Origin: Cornus controversa
Lineage: Eukaryota > Streptophyta > Magnoliopsida > Cornales > Cornaceae
DNA: 64,000 nucleotides
Direction: 5' to 3'
Assembly: GCA_026545225.1 (NCBI GenBank)
Contig: CM048853.1
Coordinates: 51,703,255 to 51,767,254 of the forward strand
Shown: positions 49,401-59,387 of the stretch, piece after piece
How the letters are laid out: the number at the start of each line of letters is the position of its first letter
Numbering within the stretch: the stretch's first letter is position 1
The notes under the pieces: model-generated
The model's input: only the letters and a program-made list of their open reading frames with translations
Told to the model about the DNA's origin: nothing
The model's database searches: none
Position numbers and translations under genes: made by a program

Positions 49401-50461
49401 GCTTTCATTTATTCCCAAAAGTTTCGTGCAAACAATAACTTCATGTGGCCTACAAGGTAATTCCACTCTTATCTCTACCATAGCTACATTCTTCAATCTA
49501 GATTAAAAGTCCATGAATCCTAATCTACCACTGAAACCACATGCATGTAACAAAATTGATTCTGCTACAAGCTTCTATTGCTTTGTCAATGAATTGTAGC
49601 TTTCTGATATTATGTAGCTCAGCAAACTGGGAGTCCAGAGTTCAGTGTGGATGCTGATCAGCTTCGTCCCAACGCAATTGCTACATAATTTAGACTTGAT
49701 TAATTTCATCCTCATTTCATCCAAAAAAACCCACCATTCCTCAATAAGTGCAAGAACTGCTTACCTACGAGCTTCATTATAACCAAAAACTACAGAAGGC
49801 ACCATTTAAGAAAACAATAGTACTTTCTGTATTTTGCAAATCCTTCGAAACTATATAAAAACCTAATGCCCAACACAACAAAATTACTATTATCAGCTAC
49901 CTATATTTTCCATCATCATCAAGTTATGCTTATGAAGAAAGTCAGAACAAGATAATCCATTTAATGCCCAAAAATAACTAATCAAATAGAATGTCACTGC
50001 TACAAATATGTGTGCATAGCTACATAAATACATGTATATATGATCAATTTAATCCAGAATAACATAGCAGAAAGTGAGAAAATTGAAGCATCCAATTTAA
50101 GTAATTGTAATCATTATATGTACGTATGTATACACATAGAGATACAGATATTGAGAACTAACTCTGCACTGGTTGGGCTTTTGTGGTTGGAGGAGGGGCT
50201 TTCACCAATTTTGGGATGAGCGGCGAATGCTTCGAGCCAACCATTGACATCAACCTGCAAATTGATCGAAGACCATTTGAGAGAGAGAGTAGAGAGAGAT
50301 AATTAGAGAGAGAAAGTAAGGACCTTGTTAAACCAGATATCTCTGGCGGCGTTAACAGCTTCTTCGCAGTTGGTAAAAGGGCCCGCAGAGTTCATCTCTT
50401 TCGCGAATTTAGTGCTTCCGCAGCATGCCAAGAAATCCTTCTCCTCAAACACCGATCCCAT
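40449..50461 (-). CDS. TTL: TTL / allantoin synthase (OHCU decarboxylase + HIU hydrolase)
   Basis: Six exons on the minus strand, 50461-50324, 50254-50163, 43176-43119, 42806-42705, 42010-41851 and 40906-40449, give 335 residues in frame. Residues about 1-165 form the OHCU decarboxylase domain; the catalytic His lies in EAFAAHPKIGE. Residues about 215-335 form the transthyretin-like 5-hydroxyisourate hydrolase domain with TTHVLDVARGSPA and the hallmark C-terminal YRGS. Together they turn 5-hydroxyisourate, made by urate oxidase, into S-allantoin in the peroxisome. Between the domains lies RVGIIGAHL, matching the R-[LIV]-x5-HL peroxisomal signal PTS2, at the start of exon 6. In Arabidopsis, alternative splicing at this junction makes forms with and without the signal. 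Intron 2 is 7.0 kb and contains most of the retroelements listed below. The start fits the MGSVFEEKDF family opening. Confidence 0.95.
42176..42249 (+). repeat. 37-bp tandem duplication in TTL intron 4
   Basis: Two near-identical units starting GTCAATTGTATTTCAATACA at 42176 and 42213. Confidence 0.9.
43955..44102 (+). repeat. 74-bp tandem duplication in TTL intron 2
   Basis: Units begin TATGAAACACTAAGCAATC at 43955 and 44029, with a partial third at 44103. Only a few bases differ. Confidence 0.9.
44571..44702 (+). mobile_element. tRNA-derived SINE with poly-A tail
   Basis: A 132-bp insertion flanked by a perfect 19-bp direct repeat ATAATACATTAGTCTGGCG (44552-44570 and 44703-44721). Its head has pol III-like promoter boxes: A-box-like TGGCTCAAGTGG near 44582 and B-box-like GGATCAAGTCT near 44636. 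It ends in an A run. Long duplication, internal promoter and A tail together define a SINE. It lies antisense to TTL. Confidence 0.85.
44729..44817 (-). mobile_element. 5'-truncated RTE LINE 3' end
   Basis: About 90 bp of LINE 3' sequence (plus strand 'AAATGGGGTCGGACACATGG') with a (ATG)-type tail at its left edge. Flanked by TGGCGCAACAAA (44717-44728) and TGGCGTAACAAA (44818-44829). Confidence 0.7.
44833..47528 (-). mobile_element. Truncated, inactive RTE-clade LINE in TTL intron 2
   Basis: On the minus strand broken frames give, in order, an apurinic-like endonuclease piece (47546-47088: GVGIIIEKNL, YIGGDFNGHVG) with its end in another frame (47091-46708: SQHRLLVLDV). These are followed by a reverse transcriptase (46299-45532: FGFMPGRST, FIDLEKAYDKVP, GLHQGSTLSP, and FADDIVLV with the catalytic Asp pair) and C-terminal pieces (45516-45280 and 45237-44863, containing RLRWFGHVQRRP). 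This order is typical of RTE elements. The 5' end is cut inside the endonuclease, and frameshifts and stops make it inactive. The tail is a (TTG)n-like run. The flanking repeat is ATTGGCGYAACAAACCA (44816-44832, 47529-47545; one mismatch). It lies in the same orientation as TTL. Confidence 0.9.
47960..48275 (-). mobile_element. RTE LINE 3' fragment
   Basis: On the minus strand it encodes RDSRLKWFGHIQRRLINAPV, homologous to the C-terminal part of the larger RTE copy (RENRLRWFGHVQRRPLTAPV), followed by the 'AAATGGGGTCGGTCACATGA' 3' region. It is interrupted at 48093-48113 by a 21-bp A-tailed insertion flanked by AACTTCATCCC on both sides. Confidence 0.8.
48662..49019. mobile_element. hAT-type MITE, 8-bp TSD, in TTL intron 2
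   Basis: Ends CATAGTTGTTAAAGGC and (reverse strand) CATAGTTGTCAAAGGGG. The 8-bp repeat GTGTTTAC flanks it (48654-48661, 49020-49027). The body is rich in GCCTAGGCG/AGGCGCGAGGCGC words and is much GC-richer than its surroundings. Confidence 0.9.
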
Positions 50462-52285
50462 TTTTCACTTCTTTCTCTCTCTCTAAAATTCTCTCATATC
50501 TATATATTTCTTTAGCTTGCCCTCTTTCTCTCTCTCTCTCTGAAATTCGCTCGTCGACAGTCCCACTGGAAATGAAAAGGAGAGAGTCACGATGGGAAGA
50601 AAGTGAATGAATCGTGAATAACAGGCTGTCACTCGTATTGTGGTGACAGACGAATGAAAGTTGTGAAAGAAACAATAATTAATTAATGACTGCACTGAAG
50701 ACAGTCAGTTTCGTCTCTTCTCACCGTTTTGATTCGTGAGTCATTATATATCTCTAAAAAGAAGGTTAACTTAATCAGTAATTACACATGTAGTTTTGGG
50801 CCCAAATTACTCTCACCTCGAATTACACTTGTATGAAAAATTCAGTTCGTTCTGTTCATGTGGACAAGTTGGATCCAATTTGAATATGTCTGCAATCCAA
50901 CCCCATGACTTGACCCAAAAATTGATTGGGCTTCTGCCATTTTGGGCCCCTCATGCTCAATCTAGGCCTTTTAAGACATTCATCATTGGATCAACTTGAA
51001 CCACAGATTCTTCCTCTACAAATTCTTAGTATAAATCCACGTTAACTTCTATTTTGACATTTGACTTCTGACTCATGAATGCTTTCACATTCAAAAAATT
51101 CTTAGAGTTTTCTCCTTTAATCTAGATCAAATTTTAAATACTTTTGCTCTAATCATTTGTTAAATGTAATCGGCACTACGTGGACGATGTAGTTGATGGA
51201 CACGTACAATTTGTTTTATCGTCATCGTCAAGAGAGTAATCTCCTAAGCAGTGATGGAAGAGTTATTAATATTTTGGAAATTGTGTTATTATTTTTTATA
51301 AAGTATCTAAATATTTTGAAAAATTTATCCTTCAAAAAGATTATGAGTGGTTCACTAACTTTAGGTGGCTATCCATGTCTTTGCAAAATTATGGCACTAC
51401 AAAACAAATTTCTACATTTTTTCAGAATTTCCAATAGACTATTTACTTATTATACCATCCAGTTTTATTAGATATGCTCACGGTGATGAGGTAGATGTCT
51501 GTTTTTATTAACAACCCAAATCAAGAGCTCTCATATCAAATATAACGGGACGTTTATCAATAACTCAAAAGTTTAAACTAATAAGTAATGTTACCTACTA
51601 ACTCATTTATATCTATTCTCTTTCTCATCCAAATTCGACGTGAAACATATTTTTTCTAACAATTACCATCATTCACCTTATTAATTTGAATATAAATATC
51701 AATAGACTAAAAATATAGTTAATGTATTAATTGATGAAAGAATTTAAATATTAAAATTAAATATAGTCTTAACCCGAAGATTCTGTCACACAAACGTGTA
51801 CTGACAACAGTATGAACCTTAATCAACACGAATTGTACATCAACCATATAAAATTATTCTAAAATGATGTAGAATTGTATAGACTTGTATAAAATTTTCT
51901 AAAATTGTTTAGACCTTTATAGTTCTCTTAGACATTCTTTAGAAGAATTGTATAAGCTTTTTACCTCTACAATTCTTCTTGCCACTCAGATGGATTAGTG
52001 CGTTGTTCAAAGCCCTTAGTCTATATAAAGGAGTGATTCTTCCCCACCAAACAAACATTATATATATTGAGTAAGTATTTCATATTCACCCAATTTTAAT
52101 ATATTTTATCTTCATTTCTTTAACTCCTTTACTTGAAGTTAGATATGGAATCTAAATATAAATAAATATGTTTGAACTTTGAAGGGTGGCTAATTACAAA
52201 ACACTCCTGGAACATATTTAGGTTACCTATCTACTTTCTAATAAAGAAATTAGAAAGGATGACCACGTATTATATAATAAAAAAA
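50462..52285. other. TTL upstream region and intergenic DNA
   Basis: The first 100 bp hold a CT/GA-rich leader of TTL. No other gene is recognised; 51193-51471 is an open frame without family signs. Confidence 0.45.
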
Positions 52286-52837
52286 GAGGACTTTTTTTCA
52301 GGGGAAAATTTTTTTTTATAAAAAATATAAAATGCACAATTACATAATAAAAAATTTCTGATTTTTTTTGTTTCTTTTTCGAAAATTTTTCCATTAGAAA
52401 GAGAGGGTTTTTTATTTTATTTTTTTATATTAAGTTTTTTTTTACCTTAATAAAAAAAAGGAGTTTTTTTCCCGAAAAAAAATTAAATATGCACAATAAT
52501 AATAATTTCTAATTTTTTGTTTTTCAAAAATTGTTTTATTTTCATAAATTCTCTCTTTTTCTAATGGAAAAAGTTCAAAAAAAAAAATCAAAATTTTTTA
52601 TTAAGTAATTGTGAATATTTGGTTTTTTTTCCCAGAATTATTTCTGGAATTTTTTCTAGGAAAAAAACTCATCTTTTTTTTTTTATTAAGGTAAAAAAAA
52701 ACTTGATATAAAAAAACCTATCTTTCTAATGAAAATTTTTCCTAAAAACAAAAGAAAAAACAAGTCCAAAATTTTTTATTATATAATTGTACATTTTAAG
52801 TTTTTTTTTCTCGAAAAAAAAACTCTTCTTTTTTTTA

Positions 52838-53399
52838 GGGTAAAATGCTCTAACACCCCCCAGGTTTCTGTTTATTACCTACGAAGAATACTTGTGTCTT
52901 TGACTAAGGTCAACCTCCCCCAAATTTCGTAAACTATACCCTGACACTCCAAATGTTAGTTGACTGTCAAGTCAACTAATTTGAAAAGTTAAAATGCCAA
53001 AACTACCCTTCCTGTTTGAATGTACAATTTTACCCTCAATTAGTTGGACATTTATACCCTTTTTGCATCTTACTTAAATCTCACCCATTTGCTTTAATTA
53101 ATATTTTTAATTAATACTAAATACATTAATTAATATTAAAATCAAATTATATAATCATACATAATAAAATTTATCAATTAAAAACATAATTTAAAATTAA
53201 AAAATATATAACTTCATATATACTATATTCAGTAGCTTTATATATATAATTTATTGATAAACCAGTATATTGGCAAAAAAAATTTATATAGATTTAGGGA
53301 TTCTATAATTTATATATATTATATATGTTTTTTGTTATATAAATATAGAAAGGTAATATATATATTATATGTTTTCTATTATATATATATATATAAAGG

Positions 53400-53434
<35 letters not shown>

Positions 53435-54415
53435 CTGTTGTATATATATAGAAAGGTAATATATATAGATATATACACACACTACCCACCGCCACAACCA
53501 CGACCTTCCACCGCTGCCACAACCCATAATCTCTTCCACTGCCACCACAACCCACAACCTCTCTTTCTACTTCCACGACGATCTATTTGTTTTCTTTCAC
53601 ACACACACACGCAAGTACATAGATTCTCCTTTTACCCTTTTATACTCTTCAAACCCTAACCCTAATTTCAGTTCATCACTGGCGCACACCGAGCTCACCA
53701 ATTATGAATCAGGCGTCTACAGAAGGATTGATAGCAAATAGAGGGGAAGCGGGTTAACCTCATTTCTTGGCTGACTCATATTTCTTCATCCACCATTGAA
53801 TTGGAAGTTACAGAATCACCCATGATGGTCTCTGGAGCACCCCCTACCCCCGCAACACTCCCACTTCAAGCTACGCCTGCTGAGCAAGATGCATTGCGAT
53901 TTCCTCTTCTGTGGACGTCACCCGGGACGGGATAGTGGGGAAATGGGTTAACCTCATTTCTTGGCTAACTCATTTATTTTCCTCATTTCTTCATCCACCA
54001 TTGAATTGGAAGTTGCAAAATCACCCATGATGGTCACTAAAATAAAATCAAAATGGTGGTGACATGGAGTGCTTTCTTGATAATAGAGTTGTAGAATTTG
54101 GTCGTGATTGTGGCGGTAGCGTGAGTTTGAGGGAAGAAGAAGGTGGGCAGTGTTAATCAAGGGTATTTAGGACATTTCGTATAGGAGAGTATACGTCATT
54201 GATTACATCAGCAAGTTCAATTACAAAATTATTAAATATAAGAGGGTAAATTTATAAAATCATTTAAACCGTCAATTTTTAACTGGTGTCAACTCTGATT
54301 GGGGGTGTCAGGGTATGGTTTACGAAACCTGGAGGAGGTTGACCTCAGTTAAAGACACAAGTATTCTCTGTGGGTAATAAGCGAAAACCTGGGGGGGTGT
54401 TAGAGCATTTTACCC
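52838..54415. mobile_element. Mutator-like non-autonomous element with gene-like interior, 9-bp TSD
   Basis: The terminal inverted repeats exceed 100 bp: both ends start GGGTAAAATGCTCTAACACC and continue through 'AATACTTGTGTCTTTRACT' and 'AGGTCAACCTCC'. The perfect 9-bp repeat TTTTTTTTA flanks it (52829-52837, 54416-54424). The middle (53480-54160) is markedly GC-richer and gene-like. It includes a segment present twice (about 53745-53840 and 53937-54040) that on the minus strand reads MGDFATSNSMVDEE. This layout, long ends around foreign-looking sequence, recalls Pack-MULEs. No transposase is present. Confidence 0.85.
53320..53475. repeat. TA-rich tandem repeat with 'AGAAAGGTAATATATA' core
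   Basis: The core recurs at about 53347, 53394 and 53450, separated by TA runs. Open frames here on both strands are low-complexity artefacts. Confidence 0.75.
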
Positions 54416-54850
54416 TTTTTTTTATTATGGTAAAAAAAAAGCTTAATATAAAAAAAACTCTCTTTTTCTATTGTTCTTTATTTTTTATAATAATGGAAAG
54501 GGTAAAATGGTCATAGAAAATGAGAATATCTGTAAAAGGGAGTAATTTGCCATTTTTGCAAAGTTGGGAGTGTCACATGGTCCAAAATATAATATAAGAG
54601 GGTTTCTTGCACCTTTAAAATCACGGGTTTCAGGAAAAAAAGCTCCTATTTTTTTTATTATAGTAAAAAAAAATTAATATAAAAAAACTTTCTTTTCTCT
54701 ATTATTCTTAATTTTTTTATAGTAATAGAAATGATAAAATGGTCATAAAAAAAGAAAAATATGTCCAAAAGAGATAATTTATTTACTTTTACAAAAATAA
54801 AAGTATGATATGATACAAAATATAACATAAGCCTTTAAAACCGTGAGTTT

Positions 54851-57476
54851 TGGTCCATTTTGACTCATTTCTCTCACTTCTTATCTTTTGTTTTGGGATT
54901 ATGCTTAGTGATGACTTCGAAATTTTCAAATGCATGCAACGCTTTAATTTTTTTTTTTTCTGTTCTTGTTGCAGTACAATCCTATCATTTGTCATTGTAG
55001 AACTCAAAATTTATAATATTTTGAATGAATAATAACGAATTAGTAATTTTTTTTTCTTCTACCTGCCAATTCAAATTTCTTTCTAATAATAATAATAAAA
55101 AAAAACTATACATACGGAAATTCCACATGCGTAAATAGTACATACATACGTATAGAAAAACAGTGAATATAAACCGATGTGACAATTGACTTAAAAAAAA
55201 GAACACTACACGTGTGGAAATGAAAAGATTCAAATTCTGATTAATCTAAAAATTTTAAATTTATTGGATAGTGAATAGACCGGTCAATGGATTGAATTTT
55301 AATCCGAATTTGAGTCAATAATTAGGATATGAATTGAACATTCAATTCAATAATTCGTTAGCGATCTGAATCTGATAATCCGTTAGCTAAATAAATCGGA
55401 TATGTATTATGGTCGATCCGATCTAATAATAATCAGATTTGAAAAAATTTAATATATAATTTATTTTAAATATATTATCTAATGTTATAACATATATATT
55501 TACATACTATTTAAATATTTTTTATCAATATTTCCTTCTTATTTTTTCTTCTATCTATTTTGTCTTTCATTATAGTTTTTTTCTTTAAGAAAAAGTCAAA
55601 TACTTACATTTCTATTACTTTTTTTTTTATATTTTATTTTTTCTTTTCTATTTTTTTCCTACTCATTATTTGTTAATCTCTTTTGAAATTATTATTTTAA
55701 AAAAATTATATTTTTTTCGGATCTGATTATCGAATCAGATATCCAATTAATAACAAATCGAATATGGATTTAATTATATATAATCCGTCGGATTATCAGA
55801 TCAAATCGAATCGCCTATATTTCTTATTGGGTTCAGATCAGATCAGACCTGATTCGGTCCAAATTTGATCCGTTTATATGTTTAGTCGTGAGCTTTCATT
55901 TCAAATGCTGAAAAGGATTAAAAACTAAAGTGATACTTGCATAATGGCCACTCAATCTTCGATATGTAATTTATCTGTGGCATTCAAAGGCATTCTTTTT
56001 ATAATTGAGCAAGATTTTTTTTCAAATCAATGAAATTTTACAGATATATCATAATTTGGTTCTACTTTTAGATCTCTCAATTACAGTTAAATGGATCCTA
56101 AAGTTTATACCATATTTGTTGTTTTGCCTTCCTACATCAAATTCTCTTTTCAAGTAAAATAATATAACGATCAACACTAGCTGTCCCATAAAGTTTTGTC
56201 TGTATAGTGTAATAAAAAGTGTTTATCTAGTTTTGATCATGGTATCACAAGAAACTGGGAAGAGAGAATTAGAAGAAGAATAGACCTACATAATCTTTGG
56301 TGTTTTATAAGGTGGTTGTTATGAGACTTCTTGTACACCCTCACCATCTTTTACCTTAAACTTTGACTATAAATACCAATAGACAAAAAATATAGTTACT
56401 ATATCACTAATTCATGAACAAATTTCAAGTTTAAAATTAAATGGGTAAACTACAAAAAAAACTTCGTTTTATAAAAAATGTGCAAAGAACTACATATTAT
56501 TCGCAAAACTTCTGCATTTTTCAATTTGTACAAATAAGGACAAATCTTCAATTAGAGATAAATTGAACAATGAAATGACTAAATTATCCTTATTTTATAA
56601 TTTATTTTAAAAAAAAGGCAAAACATGAAATGATAAAAAATGTACTTTTGAATTTTAAAAAATTCTGAAATCATCATAGATTCATATACAATAGGAGGTA
56701 ATTTGTTCCAAAATTTGAAATTATAAAAATTTATATGTTCGTACCAAATAGGAGGGATGCTTCTTACATATTTTCTATATAGCGAGATTTTTTTTTACAC
56801 TTTATTTAAATTAAATATAATCTTATACCACATAATGATTTGACCCAGAAACGTACCGTATGAACCATAAAGGACATGAATGGTCTGCATGACATGAACC
56901 ATCTCAAATTATTGTACAATAATGGATAATTGTATAGACTTGTATAAAATTTTTTTTACAATCCTTTAGATCTTTATAGGTCTCTTGTATATCCTTTAGT
57001 AGCATTATGCCATTATAGATAGGACTTCTAGAATTTTTTTTGTAGCCACTCAGATTAATAATACTTGTAAATATCATACTCGCTAGTTGTAAATCCATAA
57101 TTTATATACAGTAGTGATATGTTGTTTGCTCTATACAATCATTTTTTATTCACCCTTTGGAATACTTTGTCATCGTTTGTCTTACTTCTTGGCTAGAAAG
57201 TAGGTATGTAAGCTATATATGTATGAAGGATTGACTACACGCGGTTTTAAGAACCATCGGAAATTTAAAAAGATTTAAAAAGTTAGCGGTGGTTTGTTGC
57301 GGGTGTTGTTTACCAAAACCATAGAAGAATCTCAATCTCCATTGTTATGTTAACTTCTACCTTATATATGTTTTGATTTACAAGTTCAATTTCTAATTTT
57401 AGAATTTTTATTCGGTGGTCATTCAGAATATTTTTTGAATTTCTCTTAAATTATATATTTACTATTATATTCTTTA
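54851..57476. other. Intergenic, with a decayed repeat at 55260-55870
   Basis: No gene is seen. Around 55260-55450 and 55720-55870 related GATC/GGAT-rich words occur in inverted order ('GATCCGATCTAATAATAATC' versus 'CGGATCTGATTATCGAATC'), suggesting an old inverted-end transposon. Confidence 0.4.
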
Positions 57477-57484
57477 CTTACCAC

Positions 57485-58008
57485 TAGGAATGAATAAAGA
57501 ACCGGTGAAATCAGAATCGGAACTGTAAAGAACTGTACTGAATCGAACTGTTCACTACGATTTCAATTTCAAATTTTAGGAACTGTTTACCGTTAGAAAA
57601 AATATATATAATATATAATATATAAATGAATAATAATATCTTCGAAGTTCTAGTATTTTATATAAATATATAATATATAAAGTATAAAATATATAATATA
57701 TATATAAATACATTGAGTTTCTAAGTTCTAATGTTCTATATATTTATATAATATAAGATATATAAATAACTACTAATATCTTTTAATTTATTGTTATAAT
57801 TAAGAGTGTACAAGTATGAGTGTATATTTTGCCAATGTTTTAAAAAAAAAAAATTGATAAAAAATAGTTGAGGAACCGGAATCGCAAAAAATCAGAATCG
57901 AACCGAACTCAACGATTCTGATTAATTTCAAAATTAAGGAATTGTTGGAAACGGTTCCGGTTTCGATTCCACCAAGAATCGTAAGAAACTGTACGGTGTG
58001 CACCCCTA
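57485..58008. mobile_element. hAT-type non-autonomous element, 8-bp TSD
   Basis: Left end TAGGAATGAATAAAGAACCG, right end (reverse strand) TAGGGGTGCACACCGTAC. The 8-bp repeat CTTACCAC flanks it (57477-57484, 58009-58016). The interior is TA-rich and non-coding. Confidence 0.85.
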
Positions 58009-58115
58009 CTTACCACTAGATTTCTTACTATCTTCTGTAACACTCATCAATCAGTTGCGCTGTATAGCTTACTTATCCTTAACCCTAGTTTATTAATGGG
58101 ATAAGGTAGTATTAC

Positions 58116-58169
58116 TAGGGGTGCACAAAGAACCAGTGGAACCGTACTTGAATCAAATCGAACCATTAG

Positions 58170-58212
<43 letters not shown>

Positions 58213-58724
58213 ATATATAAATGAATAATAATAGTTTTTAAGTTCTAGTGTTCTATATAAATATAGAGTATATAAAGTTAAAATATATAATATATAAATA
58301 AATACTAATACCTTCTAAATTCTAGTGTTCTATTTACGGGTGCACAAAAATTCGTTCAAACCGTGAAACCAAATCGGACCAGACAGGACCGGACAGTTGA
58401 GTTCGATATTTTTACGGTCCGGTTCAGTCATGGTTCCAAAAATCTTAGAATCGTGAATAAACGGTCCGATTCCGGTTTCATGTACCTTAGGACCTGACCA
58501 AACCGGACCAGACCGTATACATATAATATATTTTATATTGTTAAATTTATAATATTATTAAACTAAGTAACCTTAGTATGATATTATCTTCACATAATTT
58601 TCAAACACACGCCGCTGAGAGCCCGAGTCTCCTCTCTCTTCACCCCTCTATTTCTCACTTATCATTGAGAACGATTTCGGTTCCGATTCTACTAAAAATT
58701 GTAGAGAACCGTATCGTATGCACC
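58116..58724. mobile_element. Nested pair of related hAT-like elements
   Basis: It starts TAGGGGTGCACAAAGAACC at 58116 and ends with the inverted form CACCCTTA. A second start, ACGGGTGCACAAAAATTCG, lies at about 58334. The flanks (AGTATTAC, GACATTAC) agree only in part, so borders are approximate. Confidence 0.5.
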
Positions 58725-59387
58725 CTTAGACATTACTATGGGACTGAAAGTAGTCTTCTCAACCCACTGTAATCACCGTGGTTCAACGTTCCGGATCTTC
58801 ATTGTTCCCTTTCCCCACTTCCATCCACCTTCAGTGGTAATTACGCGCATTGATTTGTTATATCTTCACAGTTGTGTGATGGCGGTTCATAGTTATACCA
58901 TCGCGACTTACATGCCCCGCAACATGCGGATCTTCACTACTCTGTCGGGCATAGATTTTCATGTGGGAAAAGAGTGTGTTGAGCATGACGTGGATAGACA
59001 CATGTAACACCCATGTATATACGGTGAATAATGTAGTTTAGATTTATAGGATAATTTGAAGATAAGATGATAATTAATTATCAATGTTTACTAGATCACA
59101 ATTGATTTATTTTTTTAATGTCGTAAATCACAATTGATTTTTATGCTAACTACCACCTTCAAATGCACACTACCGTAAAATAGATAAAATCAGATTGGGT
59201 TCAAGTATAGAAACACATTAATTGATTGTTACATAAAGCTGTCCAATTAGTAATCAATAAATAGAAGAAAAAAAATGCATACTACATCAAGCTCTAGATA
59301 CAAAACAATTTTTCTTGAAAAACTGTACTTTACTTGCCACTCACTATATTTGAATAGATTTTTTTTTTGTTTTCCATTAGGCATTCA
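58725..59387. other. Unassigned GC-richer block and 3' flank of PUB gene
   Basis: 58738-59007 (+) is an 89-codon open frame with more balanced base composition than its surroundings. I do not recognise the product and see no neighbouring exons. The rest is ordinary AT-rich DNA. Confidence 0.35.

Larger units (their letters stand above)
52286..54850. mobile_element. Outer foldback element, split by the insertion 52838-54415
   Basis: The flanking arms (52286-52837 and 54425-54850) are A/T-rich inverted subrepeats that share wording with the element at 12382-13263, for example the 'CACAATTACATAATAAAAAA' arm and 'GGAAAGGGTAAAATGGTCAT'. The right part is itself repeated twice (54440-54640 and 54640-54850). 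Its ends are unclear and no outer duplication was found. Confidence 0.6.

Noticed and set aside
53254-53659. Overlapping open frames rich in Ile/Tyr on both strands
   Set aside because: Translation of TA microsatellite and simple repeats inside the Mutator-like element.
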